Source: CBDCUW01 sp963734865 (lineage in GTDB: Bacteria > Planctomycetota > Planctomycetia > Pirellulales > Pirellulaceae). From it: DNA of 64,000 nt. The stretch spans positions 186,001-250,000 of the forward strand of contig CAVTIV010000004.1 in assembly GCA_963734865.1 (NCBI GenBank), in the 5' to 3' direction. Below, piece after piece: positions 9,425 through 19,899 of the stretch (its first letter is position 1; each line of letters starts with the position of its first letter). The translations under genes and the position numbers were made by a program. The notes below the pieces were generated by a model that saw nothing but the letters and a program-made list of their open reading frames with translations, made no database searches and was not told the DNA's origin.

Positions 9425-10759
9425 ATGAGTAACCACGGGTCCTGTTTCAATCTGTATTGGTTGTGCTTGCTGGGGACAACAATGGTTGTTGCCGGTTGTT
9501 CGTCGAGTCAGCCGGTAACGAAAAAGTCAGAAGACGATCGCGCAGTCCAGGTCAAGACGGTTGCCGTCGCGCAGACGCAGGTCCAGCGAACCACGCTGCA
9601 ACCGGCAACGGTGCATGCCTACTTCCGGGCCGAAATTCGAGCCAAGGTGTCGGGCTTCGTCAAGGAAATCAACGCAGACATCGGTGATGATGTGGAAGCC
9701 GGTGCTGAACTCGCCGTGATCGATGTGCCCGAGATGCACAAGCAGCGACAGGTCATCGAAGCACGAATCCGGCGTCTCGAAGCGGAAGAGCAACGCGCTC
9801 GTGCGGGCATCAATCTGGCCGCCTCCCGGGTTCGTTCGTCCGTGGCGATGTTGGCCGAAGCGAAATCGCAGATGAGTCGTGCCGAAGCATCGTTGGCCGC
9901 TTCCCAAGCGGAGTTCAGTCGCACCGCGGATTTGGTCCAGCGAGGGTCGCTGCAGAATCGCATGCTCGACGAAGTTCGCATGAAACGTGATTCGGAATTG
10001 GCCAGTAAGGAGGCGGTTGCATCATCGATCGACTCCGCGGAAGCGGAAGTGGCGGTCGCGGAGGCGCAGAAAGTCTCTGCCGAAGCCGACCTCGATGCGG
10101 CTCGTGCCGAAACCGACGTCACACGTCGCCAACTTGAAGAGGTCGATGTCCTGATCGCCTATGCCACCGTGAAGGCTCCGTTTGCCGGTGTCATCACCAA
10201 CCGTAATGTCGAACCGGGTGACCTTGTTCGTGAATTGAGCGAAGTTGGCACGGGGGGACCGCTATTCGTCATCAGCCAAGTCGACAAGGTTCGCATCCGC
10301 ATACCGGTTCCCGAATCCGATGCACCGCTGGTCAGTCCAGGCGATGAAGTGACGTTGACCTTTCCGTCATTCGCCGCCGAAGCACCAATCACGGGAACGG
10401 TGACGCGATGTTCCGGCAGCCTGGACTCCGACACTCGTACGATGATGGTCGAAGTGGAAATGCCCAACACGGATGGCAAATTGTTGCCGGGGATGTTCGG
10501 GCAGGCATCGATCAATCTTGCCAGCAAAGTCGCCGCCAACATGTTGCCTTCGCAAGCGATCCGTTTCGAGGAATCCGGGAATGCTTATGTCTATGTGGTG
10601 GGGCAAGACGAAACCGTTTCTATCGCCCCAATCACGACAGGAATGGACGACGGGAACTCGATCGAAGTTGTGTCGGGCGTCGAGCCGGGACAACGCGTGA
10701 TCGGTTCACACCTCAAGCGATTCAAGGATGGCCAGAAGGTCGCGATCATAGCGAACTAG
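9425..10759 (+). CDS. RND efflux periplasmic adaptor (membrane-fusion) lipoprotein
   Basis: This 444-residue HlyD/AcrA-type adaptor links the inner-membrane pump to the TolC-like channel. The N-terminus has a lipoprotein signal with lipobox VVAGC at about residue 25. Next come a lipoyl half-motif (RAKVSGFVKEINADIGDDVEAG), a long Ala/Glu-rich coiled-coil hairpin (about residues 110-235), the second lipoyl half (VKAPFAGVITNRNVEPGDLV), a beta-barrel and a membrane-proximal domain. An AGGA lies upstream of ATG 9425. The pump gene follows at 10856, a gap of 96 bp, so the two form an operon. Confidence 0.93.
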   Translation: MSNHGSCFNLYWLCLLGTTMVVAGCSSSQPVTKKSEDDRAVQVKTVAVAQTQVQRTTLQPATVHAYFRAEIRAKVSGFVKEINADIGDDVEAGAELAVIDVPEMHKQRQVIEARIRRLEAEEQRARAGINLAASRVRSSVAMLAEAKSQMSRAEASLAASQAEFSRTADLVQRGSLQNRMLDEVRMKRDSELASKEAVASSIDSAEAEVAVAEAQKVSAEADLDAARAETDVTRRQLEEVDVLIAYATVKAPFAGVITNRNVEPGDLVRELSEVGTGGPLFVISQVDKVRIRIPVPESDAPLVSPGDEVTLTFPSFAAEAPITGTVTRCSGSLDSDTRTMMVEVEMPNTDGKLLPGMFGQASINLASKVAANMLPSQAIRFEESGNAYVYVVGQDETVSIAPITTGMDDGNSIEVVSGVEPGQRVIGSHLKRFKDGQKVAIIAN

Positions 10760-10855
10760 TCAGTCGCATGAATCAACCAGCACCTGGGCGTGAAGATCCA
10801 AAATCAAAGAAGTCGATGTCCGTGGGCATCCGCAAAGCAATCGAGACGGCAGTTC

Positions 10856-13800
10856 ATGGGATTGATTAACTTTTCGCTGAAGAACCGCTTTGCCGTCTTG
10901 TCCGCGGCGATCGCATTCTGTGTTCTGGGCGCTGCGGTGATTCCGGGCATCACGATTGACATTCTTCCCGACTTCAAGAAGCCGGTCGTGGTAAGTTTCT
11001 TTTCCTATCCGGGGTTGCCGACACTCGATATGGAAAAGTCGGTCAGCTCGCGCGTCGAGCGCGCGCTGACGTTGGCCGGAAAGATTGAGCATCAGGAATC
11101 TCGCACGATCCCCGGTGCGGCGGTGATCAAAATCTTCTTCCAGCCGGGAGCCGATGCCAGTTCCGCGATGAATGACATCGTGAACTTGGAAGCCAGCGAC
11201 ATGTTTCACCTGCCACCGGGGATCGAGTGGCCGTTCACGGTGCGAAGTGAACCGTCGAATCTGCCCGTGGTATTGGCCGCGATTTCTGGTGAAGGACTCA
11301 GCGAATCGGAGCTGTACACGATCGGATACTACGCCGTACGCAATAAAATGGGCGGCCTCAAGGGCGTACAAATTCCGCACCCCTTCGGCGGCAAGTTCCG
11401 TCAGATGATGGTTTACGTCGATCCCGCTAAGCTGCGTGGCTACAAGCTCAGTGCGATCGACGTTGTCGAGGCGTTGCAAACGTCGAATTTGGTTTTAGCC
11501 GGCGGTACCGCACGGATGGGTGGAACCGACTATCAAGTCCATCCACGTAACACGTTACCGACGACCGAAGAGATCGAAGCGATCCCGATCACGATTCGCG
11601 ACGACCGACCGATCTTCATGCGTGATGTCGCTCGGGTCGTCGATGATGCAGCCCTGCAATACAACATCGTCCGCGTCAATGGTAAGCGTAGTGTTTACTG
11701 TCCGCTGCTGCGTGAACCGGGCGAAAACACGATCGCGGTCGTTGACCGCATCTACGAGGGAATCGCCTCCGAAATTCCAAAAATGAAGGAACGAGGCGAC
11801 ATTCCCGAGGCGACGGAGGTGACGCTCGTCTCGGACCAGTCGAGCTACATTCGCAACGCGATGTCGAATCTGCTAACCCAGGTCGGTTTGGGAGCCCTGC
11901 TGGTTGCGATCGTGGTGTTGGTATTCCTGCGTCGGATTCTGCCGACCGTGATTATCGTTTCCACGATTGTGTTGGCGATTCTGATCGGAGCATTGGGATT
12001 TGCCTTTACCGGACAGACGATCAATGTGATGACGCTGGGCGGAATTGCGCTCGCCATCGGTACGGTCGTCGACGCGGGAATCGTCGTCGTGGAAAACATC
12101 ATCCGTCACCAACGAATGGGCAAGTCGGCGCTCGAGGCTGCTCGCGACGGAACGCAAGAAGTCTCCGGTGCGATTCTTGCCGGTACCGCGACGACGCTGG
12201 CCGTGTTTCTGCCTGCTATCTTCCTCACTGGCATGATTAAGTATTTGTTCACGCCGCTGTCATTGGCGGCGACGTTTACGATTGGGGCGTCCTACATTTT
12301 GGCGTTGACGGTCGTCCCTGCATTTTGTGCCACCTTCGTTCGTGACAAAGTTCGCGAGGGACAAGGTAACGTCGAATCAGACGACAGCGATGCAGAACCT
12401 CGTGGTTTTTACGGTCGCTTGCTCGGCACCGCGATGAAGGTTCCCGCGATCAGTTCGCTGGTCATCATCGTCGCTGTGGGAGCGACGCTATTGCTCTGGC
12501 CGATGATCGGGACCGAGCTGTTTCCCGAAGTGGATGCGGGCTCATTCGAGCTGAGAATCAAAACGCTGCCCGGTACATCGCTCGTGGAAACAGAGAAACT
12601 GGTGGCCAGAATCGAAGACGCGATCAGGGAAGTTATTCCCGAAAACGAAATCGAAGCGTTGATCGCCAATATTGGACTGCCGGTCGGCAAAGGGGCCGGC
12701 TTCTCGACCGTGTTGAGCTCGAATTCAGGCCCCGATACCGCCTACATCATCGTCAACCTGAAGCAGGACGGAAGATCGACCGGCACGAATGTCTACATCA
12801 ACTCACTTCGAGACAGGCTGGCTGACGAATACCCCCTGGAAGAGTTTCTGTTTGTCTCTGGCGGCATCGTCAATATGGCACTCAATGAAGGTGTTCCGAC
12901 GCCGATCAGCATCCAAGTGTCCGCTGGAACACTACAGCAGTGCCGTGCCGCGGGTGAACGAATTGTCGAAGCAGTTCGGCCGATTGCGGGTACCGCAGAT
13001 GTTCAAATTGCACAGTCGCTGGACTATCCACAATTCGATGTCCAAGTTGACCGCACGCGAGCGAAGTATCTTGGCGTCGATCAGGAGCAAGTGGCTCAAA
13101 CTGTGCTAACGGCACTCGGCTCGAGCGTTGGTTACCGGCCCACGATTTGGATCGATCCGAAGTCCGGCACCGACTTCTTCATGGGCGTGCAATACGAATC
13201 AAACGACTTCCAATCACTCGACGAAGTTCGCAATATTCCCTTGTCTCTGGACACCAGCGACGGCCCGATCACGATCCCATTGTCCAATATCGCAACGGTC
13301 AGCCGCGTGACCATTCCCGGCGAAATTGCGCACTACAACATTTCCCGAGTCAACGACGTGCACGTGAATGTCTCAGGCCGTGACCTCGGTTCGGTCGCCG
13401 CCGACATCGAAACGACGCTGGCTGCAATGGAGTTCGACAATGGCGTTTCGGTGACACTGCGCGGTCCCGTCGAGAAAATGCAATCAGGCATGAGTCTGTT
13501 GGGCGTGGGGCTCGCTGTTGCGACGCTCCTGGTCTACCTCGTCTTGATGGCTCAATTCCGCTCGTTTGTCGATCCGTTCATCATCATGTTGGCCGTCCCG
13601 CTGGGCATTGGCGGAGTGCTGGTGGTGCTGTACCTGACCGATACTTACATCAACATTCAATCGTTGATGGGGACCTTGATGATGATCGGCGTCGTGGTTA
13701 ACAACTCGATCCTGTTGGTTGAGTTTGCGAATCGTCGTCGCGCTGACGGTCTCTCACCGCATGACGCCGCGTTGTCTGCCGCTCAAGTGCGACTGCGTCC

Positions 13801-13993
13801 AATTTTGATGACCTCGCTGACGCTGGTCGCTTCGATGTTGCCGCTATCGTTCCAATTTTCTCCTGGCAATGAAGCGATGATCCCTTTGGCCCGAGCGCTC
13901 CTGGGCGGAATGATTGTCTCCACGGTCTTGACACTGGTGCTCGTGCCGTGCGTTTATTCGCTGGTCCATCGAACACGCGGATCTGTGGCATAA
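10856..13993 (+). CDS. RND-family efflux transporter permease
   Basis: This is a 1,045-residue proton-driven inner-membrane exporter. It has the RND layout: TM1 at about residues 10-30 (FAVLSAAIAFCVLGAAVIPG), a large periplasmic loop, the TM2-TM6 block around residues 335-490 with motif LGGIALAIGTVVDAGIVVVENI, a second loop, and TM7-12 to the C-terminus. In TM4 only one acidic residue of the usual DD pair is present (VVDAG), as in several AcrB-like subfamilies outside classic HAE1. The start at 10856 (MGLINFSLKNRFAVL) is preferred over an ATG 66 bp upstream because it directly precedes the family's short cytosolic N-terminus. Substrate is not predictable. Confidence 0.93.
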   Translation: MGLINFSLKNRFAVLSAAIAFCVLGAAVIPGITIDILPDFKKPVVVSFFSYPGLPTLDMEKSVSSRVERALTLAGKIEHQESRTIPGAAVIKIFFQPGADASSAMNDIVNLEASDMFHLPPGIEWPFTVRSEPSNLPVVLAAISGEGLSESELYTIGYYAVRNKMGGLKGVQIPHPFGGKFRQMMVYVDPAKLRGYKLSAIDVVEALQTSNLVLAGGTARMGGTDYQVHPRNTLPTTEEIEAIPITIRDDRPIFMRDVARVVDDAALQYNIVRVNGKRSVYCPLLREPGENTIAVVDRIYEGIASEIPKMKERGDIPEATEVTLVSDQSSYIRNAMSNLLTQVGLGALLVAIVVLVFLRRILPTVIIVSTIVLAILIGALGFAFTGQTINVMTLGGIALAIGTVVDAGIVVVENIIRHQRMGKSALEAARDGTQEVSGAILAGTATTLAVFLPAIFLTGMIKYLFTPLSLAATFTIGASYILALTVVPAFCATFVRDKVREGQGNVESDDSDAEPRGFYGRLLGTAMKVPAISSLVIIVAVGATLLLWPMIGTELFPEVDAGSFELRIKTLPGTSLVETEKLVARIEDAIREVIPENEIEALIANIGLPVGKGAGFSTVLSSNSGPDTAYIIVNLKQDGRSTGTNVYINSLRDRLADEYPLEEFLFVSGGIVNMALNEGVPTPISIQVSAGTLQQCRAAGERIVEAVRPIAGTADVQIAQSLDYPQFDVQVDRTRAKYLGVDQEQVAQTVLTALGSSVGYRPTIWIDPKSGTDFFMGVQYESNDFQSLDEVRNIPLSLDTSDGPITIPLSNIATVSRVTIPGEIAHYNISRVNDVHVNVSGRDLGSVAADIETTLAAMEFDNGVSVTLRGPVEKMQSGMSLLGVGLAVATLLVYLVLMAQFRSFVDPFIIMLAVPLGIGGVLVVLYLTDTYINIQSLMGTLMMIGVVVNNSILLVEFANRRRADGLSPHDAALSAAQVRLRPILMTSLTLVASMLPLSFQFSPGNEAMIPLARALLGGMIVSTVLTLVLVPCVYSLVHRTRGSVA

Positions 13994-14046
13994 CGACGAG
14001 TCGAGCTGTCGTGCCGCAGGTATACGATCGAGCCGAAACCGTAAAC

Positions 14047-14071
14047 CAAGCCTAACGAGGCTTGCGTTTTT
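14047..14071 (+). terminator. rho-independent terminator of the efflux operon
   Basis: CAAGCC-TAACGA-GGCTTG forms a 6-bp stem followed by CGTTTTT, 53 bp after the stop of the RND pump. It overlaps the last codons and stop of the convergent SET-domain gene, so the element does double duty as coding sequence on the other strand. Confidence 0.6.
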
Positions 14072-14564
14072 CGGCCCGTTTGGAAATCTTCGCCATCTTT
14101 TTCACAAACCGTTTGTCGACGACCCAGCCTCGGCAGTTCGGTGCGCCACATTGGCAGGGCGGAATCCAGTCCAGTGCCGGCCACCGATAATCAAAATTGA
14201 TCTCGGTTCCCTGCTCGATATTGCAGATCGAAATCAGCCCCAGCGTGTACTTGGTGATTTGCAGTAACTCGCAATTCGGGCTGCATGAATGATTCAAGTA
14301 CGCCGCCGGAATCGTTGGCTCGAGGAACCAAGTGTCGTCCAATTCCATCACAAACTGAGATCCCTCGTAGCTCTTCTTGCGAAGCAGTTGGCCGTGAATC
14401 TCGATCACCAACTCGCCGGGAAAGAACTGTCTGGCGGCAAAGACACCATTACCGCAGCGTGACTTTTTGACCTCGACATCGTCGTCGTAGTACCGGCGGT
14501 AACCGTAATCGTTGTCGACCTTGATTTGCAGTTTCTTGCGACGTCGTTTGCCGAGTGCAGACAT
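14052..14564 (-). CDS. SET-domain protein (putative protein lysine methyltransferase)
   Basis: At 170 residues this is a minimal SET protein. A basic N-terminus (GKRRRKKLQIKV) is followed by GNGVFAARQFFPGELVIE, the signature pseudo-knot motif NHSCSPNCEL (residues 91-100), the catalytic-site FDYRW (about 124-128), and a post-SET zinc motif with C137, C139 and C144 in CQCGAPNCRG. These residues are the ones needed for S-adenosylmethionine and lysine binding, so the enzyme looks active. No pre-SET domain is present. The target is unknown. Bacterial SET proteins are often regarded as acquired from eukaryotes. The ATG at 14564 is the first in frame; the gene is divergent from the porin at 14909. 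Confidence 0.9.
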   Translation of the reverse strand: MSALGKRRRKKLQIKVDNDYGYRRYYDDDVEVKKSRCGNGVFAARQFFPGELVIEIHGQLLRKKSYEGSQFVMELDDTWFLEPTIPAAYLNHSCSPNCELLQITKYTLGLISICNIEQGTEINFDYRWPALDWIPPCQCGAPNCRGWVVDKRFVKKMAKISKRAEKRKPR

Positions 14565-14908
14565 GTTCCATCATTTCCCCGGGGCGGCGTTGTGGGCAAC
14601 ACACTTTGTGTCGCAGCATGGTCAGGGAAGCTAACGCGTGCATCGCAAAACGTCAACGGCCACACCTTGGCGCTGCGTGGAAAACGGTTCGGGGACTTCG
14701 ATGGCCCAGCGACCGCCGTGGTGCCGCGACCGCCGTGGTGCCGCGAAACAGGCGGGCCGATTCTAACCGGGACAAACGGTCCGTGAAACTCGTCGTATCG
14801 TGATCACGCATGGCGGGAAAAGCAGCCAGTGAAACTGTAGCGACCCTATCGATTGTGCCGACAACTCCGATATTCCGTTTTCTACGATCGAAGCTGGCGC
14901 GAGGCACA
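14565..14908. other. divergent intergenic region with a short tandem duplication
   Basis: This 344-bp region between the leftward SET gene and the rightward porin gene must hold both promoters. The only structure seen is a perfect 17-bp tandem repeat (GCGACCGCCGTGGTGCC twice, 14709-14742). Frames on both strands here are short and not protein-like. Confidence 0.5.
14709..14742. repeat. 17-bp perfect tandem duplication
   Basis: GCGACCGCCGTGGTGCC occurs twice back to back with no mismatch, in the spacer between the SET gene and the porin gene. The purpose is unknown; it may be a replication-slippage product. Confidence 0.8.
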
Positions 14909-16174
14909 ATGCTGAATCGACATCACTTCTTCGCCGCAACTGCCTTTTTGGTAAGCTCGTGCGTCGGTCAAACGTTGTTGGCACAGGGGACAATCTTCGG
15001 AGCCGGTGGAGCTGTCAATCGCAGTATGGGTGGTGCGTCTGTGGCGGCACCCATCGATGCGATCGGTGCCGTCTATTGGAATCCCGCCTCGATCAGTGGG
15101 CTGGAACATTCCGAAACGGCCTTCAGCTTGGGTATCTTGGTCCCCAATCACACCGTCGCCTCATCCATTGGCGGGGTGGGTGGATCGACCGAAGCCGATG
15201 CCGGCACGTTTCCGATTCCGAATATCGGTTGGGTGCACCACACTGAAAACCCATTGGTCACCGTTGGGCTGGGTGTCAACGCGGTGGCCGGCTTCGGTAC
15301 GAACTTGCCTGTCGATCCAACCAATCCTGCGCTCGCTCCCACGGGGCTCGGCGGAGTCAACTCGAATGCCTTGTTCCTGCAATTAGCACCGATCATCTCG
15401 CTGGCACTGCAGGATAACCTATCCATTGCCGTCGGCCCCACGATCACGACGGGCCGAATCGGTTTGGATCCCTTTGTCTTTGCCTCTGCGAATGCGGACG
15501 GCAGTTATTCGTCGGCACAAGGAACTCGCTACCATTGGGGTGGCGGTTTCCAGTTGGGAGCCTATTACATCCACGACTCGTGTTGGCGTTTTGGGGCATC
15601 GTTCAAGAGCCCCACGTGGATGGAGGAATTTGAATTCAATAGCGAGGACGAGTTGGGCGGTCCGCGCAAGCTCACCGCCCACGTCGATCTCCCGATGATC
15701 ATCTCCCTGGGCACCTCGTATGACGGTCTGGAAGATTGGCTGGTTGCATTGGATGTTCGCTACTTCGACTATGGCAACACCGATGGTTTCGGCGATCCAG
15801 CTGTATTCGATGCGACCGGCAAGTTGGGTGGCCTGGACTTTAGCAGTGTGATGGCAACGGCACTGGGCGTGCAACATAACGTCGGCGAACGTCTGACGAT
15901 TCGTGGCGGTTATACGTTCAATCAAAACCCGATCAAGAACAGTGAAGCCTTCTATAACGTCGCTTCGCCCCTGAATTTCCAGCACGTCTTGAGCACCGGT
16001 GCGTCGTATCACTTTTCTGACAAATTGTCTGCCAATGTCGCCTACTCGTATTTCTTCGAGAACACTCGCTCGGGACAAATCGTGCTGCCCGGCGTCGGTG
16101 CGGTTCCGGGATCCACCTTCGACAATACTCTTGATGCTCACATCGTGAGTTTTGGATTGACGGTTCGTCAGTAG
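14909..16174 (+). CDS. OmpP1/FadL/TodX-family outer-membrane transporter
   Basis: This 421-residue beta-barrel protein of the FadL family imports hydrophobic compounds across the outer membrane. A signal peptide (MLNRHHFFAATAFLVSSCVGQTLLAQG) is followed by the family hallmark GGASVAAPIDAIGAVYWNPA, then repeated amphipathic strands with aromatic residues to the C-terminus, which ends in an outward-facing FGLTVRQ strand. The ATG at 14909 is chosen because the signal peptide begins there; the frame is open 33 codons further upstream without sensible sequence. It is the only convincing porin in the window, and no fatty-acid genes sit beside it. Confidence 0.88.
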   Translation: MLNRHHFFAATAFLVSSCVGQTLLAQGTIFGAGGAVNRSMGGASVAAPIDAIGAVYWNPASISGLEHSETAFSLGILVPNHTVASSIGGVGGSTEADAGTFPIPNIGWVHHTENPLVTVGLGVNAVAGFGTNLPVDPTNPALAPTGLGGVNSNALFLQLAPIISLALQDNLSIAVGPTITTGRIGLDPFVFASANADGSYSSAQGTRYHWGGGFQLGAYYIHDSCWRFGASFKSPTWMEEFEFNSEDELGGPRKLTAHVDLPMIISLGTSYDGLEDWLVALDVRYFDYGNTDGFGDPAVFDATGKLGGLDFSSVMATALGVQHNVGERLTIRGGYTFNQNPIKNSEAFYNVASPLNFQHVLSTGASYHFSDKLSANVAYSYFFENTRSGQIVLPGVGAVPGSTFDNTLDAHIVSFGLTVRQ

Positions 16175-16278
16175 CTCGTGCCGAGTTCAACGTTGGTTTT
16201 GGAAGGGGGGACGATCGTCCTGGCCGACAAAAAAACGGTGGTTGGCCAGTCGTTCCCGGACCGGCGTTCGATACCGTG

Positions 16279-19120
16279 CTAATCCTCGAACAGGTCGTGA
16301 CTTGGCCAAGCCTCGATTTTGTCGATTTCGGCCTCCAGACCCGGCAATACCGCATTGACGACTCGCGATGCATGTCGACTGAGTCGGGTGTTGAACAAGA
16401 GCGCGATGTTGCGACCGTCGCTACGGCGGATCAGCACGGTATTGGTCCCCGGCAGCGATCCACCGTGGCTTGCCGTCAATCGGCCATTTTCATCAACGGT
16501 GATGGACCAACCCAATCCGTAGTACTTGGAGGATGGATTGCCCCGTTCATCATGTCCGGCACGACCGTCGGGCCGCAGCGAAATTTGATTGACGGTATCT
16601 GCGGCCAGCAGTGGGCAATCTTCGGGCGAATCCAAGGCGCAGGCGAATCGAACGAGATCGGATGCCGATGCGATCCATGCTCCATGCGAATCCATTGCTT
16701 CGAGGTTCCAGGCCCCATAGGGTTGAGGTACATCCGAACCCAGATCGCTGGCAAACACCGAAGCTCCGGAATTTGGATCGTAGTATCTCACTTCGCCCTC
16801 GGCTCGACCCGCCAGTCGTGTGGCGCCAATTCGCATGGATGTGATTCCGATCGGAGCCAGCACGTTCGTTTTGACGTACTCTTCGTACCGCTTGCCTGAG
16901 AGTTTTTCGATCACGCGTCCCAACAAACAGTAGCCATAGTTGGAGTACGCATAGCGATCGCCTGGGTCAAAGTCGAGTTGCTTGCCCAGCATCACACGGA
17001 TGATGGTATCGGGATCGGCCGGAGGATCGGATCCTAACGATCTCGCGAAATCGACCGACCGGAACATCGCGTCAAACGATTTGTCACGATCCCAGCCACC
17101 ACGATGTTGCAGCAGGTGCCGGATCGTGATTTCGTTCTGCCGCTGGTCATAACTCGTGTTCGGCTCCAGATGCGGCTCGTAGGAGAGAATTTCAAACACC
17201 TTGTCATCGAGTGACAATTTCCCCTGATCGATGAGTTGCAGGATCGCGACGGCGGTGATTGGCTTTGAGATACTTGCGATCCGAAACAGGCTCGACGGAA
17301 GCACTGGTTCGCGCGCGCCGACGTCGGCATATCCATATCCGCGGGCATACACAAGCCGACCGTGGTCGCTGATCGCCAGCGAGGCACCGGGAATTCGGTG
17401 TTCGCGGATGAATGCCTGCATGACGTCATCGAGCGGCGCGAAGGCAGCCACCGGCTCGCCGGAAATCACGGCATCGGATCCTTGGGATTTTTCATAACCG
17501 GGGCCGCGGAGGACAAGTCCCGGGCGTTTGCCGGTGAATTCGCCCTCAGACAACACGACCTCACCATTGACGATGACGTGCTTCATCCCTTGGGAAACTT
17601 CGTGTGGATTTGCGAACGTTGCCCGGTCCGTCAACTGCTGGTAGTCGAAGACAATGACGTCGGCGGCGAGCCCTTCGGCGATGCGACCGCGGTCGTAGGC
17701 CAACACATCGTTGGCCGCCGCAGCGCTTGCCTGAGCAACGGCTCGTTCCAGCGAGATCGCGCCGAGATCGCGGACGTACCGTGCAAGCATGCGTGGGAAT
17801 GCGCCAAAGGCACGGGGGTGGGTGGCACTGCGCGAACCTCCCGCCGGGCCGACATCGGTGCAGAACGAAACAAACTGCTGCTGGATGGCAAGAATCTTGT
17901 TGGCGTCGGTCATGCTTTCGGGCAACGCAAACGAACCGGATCTGACCAGATTGAAAAAAGTGTCCCAGGCGTCCTCTCCATTCGCGTTGGCCATCTCCGC
18001 GACACTCTTCCCAGCAAGGTCACGATAGCGGTCATCGCTGGCCTGGCCGACGATGACACGATTCCAGTCGTAGCCGACGTGGCGATACCAGTTTTCCCAT
18101 CCACCTGTCGTTTCCATCTCGCTACGGATTTCGTCACGCAATTGTTGGTTGTCCAATCGGCTGATCAAGTGGGCGCGTCCATTCGCGAAGTGCCGCGGAT
18201 GGATGAAGGCGTCCATGCCCAGGCCGTTGTTCACGTAAGGGTAGATGTCGGCGGTGACCTGATGCCCATCGGCGCGCGCCGCCTTGATGCGGGCAATGGC
18301 CAATTGCATTTTTCCCCAGTTCTGTCGTCCGGCCGCCTTGAGGTGAAAGATATGAACCGGTGTTCCGCCGCTGCGTCCGATATCCAACGCCTCATCGATC
18401 GCTTCGAGCAGTTGATCTCCCTCATTCCGCATGTGCGTGTAGTAGCGACCTCCATACTCACCCGCGACCGATGCCAGCGCGGCAATTTCCTCGGTCGTCG
18501 CGTAGACGGCTGGCGGATAGATTAGCGCCGTGGAGACACCGATCGCGCCCGCCTCCATTGCCTCTCGGACGAGCTCTTTCATCTGCTCCAGTTCCTCGTC
18601 GCTGGGACGTCGATTGTCCTCTCCCATCACCAGACGTCGCACTTGCGTGTGTCCGACGGTCTGAACGACATTGACCGGCAGCCCCTTCAGTTCCAGCAAC
18701 TGAAAGTACTCGGCCATCGTTTGCCAGCCGAGCGATTCTGCGTCCTGCGCTGATCGGTGCGGCCGAAGATCCTTCGCCCGCATTGATCGTCGTGATTCCC
18801 TGGGTCAACAGGTTCATTGCCGTCGATGGGTCACGGAGCATCGGTGTCGCGGTTTGCCCCATCATGTCGATGAAGCCAGGGGCCACAATCAACCCATCGG
18901 CATCAATCAACTGTCCCGCCAAGGCGGGATCGATTCGCCCGATCTTGGCGATCACCCCCTGACGGATTCCTACATCGGCGACATACCACGGCGCTCCACT
19001 GCCGTCCACGATCCGGCCGCCGCGAACCACGACGTCGAACAGTTCGTCGTCCGCATTTGTGGAACCAGCAAAAACCATTGCGACGATCAGCAGCGGAACA
19101 ATGCATCGGTCGAGAAACAT
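16279..19120 (-). CDS. D-aminoacylase-type amidohydrolase fused to a class C beta-lactamase-like domain, frameshifted
   Basis: The first frame starts at 19120 (MFLDRCIVPLLIVAMVFAG, signal peptide) and gives the amidohydrolase N-terminus (VVRGGRIVDGSG, APGFIDMMGQT). It derails at about 18735-18750, and the +1 frame continues with AQDAESLGWQTMAEYFQLLE through the rest of the TIM barrel (about residues 130-510). A serine-hydrolase domain follows, with SxxK in FRIASISKPITA, YSNYGY and a C-terminal HGGSLPGTN motif. One indel (for example loss of GC from GCGCGC) reconciles the frames, giving about 947 residues. The usual HxH metal motif after GFID is replaced by MMGQT, as in one exported subgroup. 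A role in peptide or peptidoglycan fragment hydrolysis is plausible, not shown. Confidence 0.82.
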
Positions 19121-19235
19121 CAATACTCTTTCGTAGGAAGCTGGAGAAAAACGGTCATGTCGCCGTTGGCCGAAACACATGGCATCTCAGCGACGGGCAG
19201 GCGGAAACGACTTGAACCATGTTAACCCAGCGTCG

Positions 19236-19775
19236 TCACTGAAAACGCTGCTTCCGTTGCCGCATCACATTCTGGATCGCTTCGCGGACGGGCCTCAGTT
19301 GGATACCAAATTCGTTTAGCTTTTCGGTGTTCAGCAGGCAATTGCTGCGGTCCGCTTGCAGGGTCTGCCGCAATTGCTCCATCGTCAACGCCTCGCAGTC
19401 ATGGCTCGGATCCACCCATTCGCGGTACAGTTCCATGATCTGTAGTGGCGATATCGTACCCGGATTGCAAATGTTGTAGATGCCCGTGGCTTGTTGGTCG
19501 ATCAATCTGCGAGCACAGGCCACGAGGTCCGCCACGCTGGTCATGGAATTTTGCACGTCGATCAGTTTTGGGTAGCTGCGCAACTTGTTGATCAGATTTC
19601 GAGGATGATCGGACGCGTCGAATGGCATCCGCGGTCGTAAGATCAACACGGGAAAGCCAGATAGCATCTGGTCCACCCAAGATTTCGTTCTGGAGTAGAA
19701 ACTGCCAGAGAAATTGGGCGGGTCCGACTCGCGGTAGCCTTCCGAGTCGTTGTCACCCGAATAGACACAGCCAGT
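19236..19775 (-). pseudogene. NAD-dependent epimerase / dTDP-4-dehydrorhamnose-reductase-like, 5'-truncated
   Basis: The readable part begins TGCVYSGDNDSEGY right after an in-frame TAG (19776-19778) and continues with the catalytic Tyr-Lys pair in YSRTKSWVDQML, then PVLILRPRMPFD and a normal C-terminus to the stop at 19236. The missing portion is the whole N-terminal Rossmann fold that binds the nucleotide, roughly 100-115 residues. The first ATG inside the remnant is at 19676, which would give a protein lacking even the YxxxK motif. No plausible Rossmann sequence occurs in any frame upstream, so this is a deletion rather than a frameshift. The breakpoint lies at the left edge of the rearranged 19.7-23.6 kb zone. 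Confidence 0.8.
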
Positions 19776-19899
19776 CTAGTTAAATTCGAGACAGCAAACG
19801 GATCACGGACGAAGCGGCCAACCAGGCAAGCGGGAAAAAATAGTAATGTCACCGGCGATCGTCTTTCCCGCCGGATAGTAGGAATCATCACGTGATCGG

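Noticed and set aside
13994..14046. A short extra gene between the RND pump and the SET gene
   Set aside because: Only 53 bp, occupied by the run-up to the terminator hairpin.
17362..18525. 387-codon plus-strand frame
   Set aside because: Fully antisense to the D-aminoacylase/beta-lactamase gene; no protein motifs.
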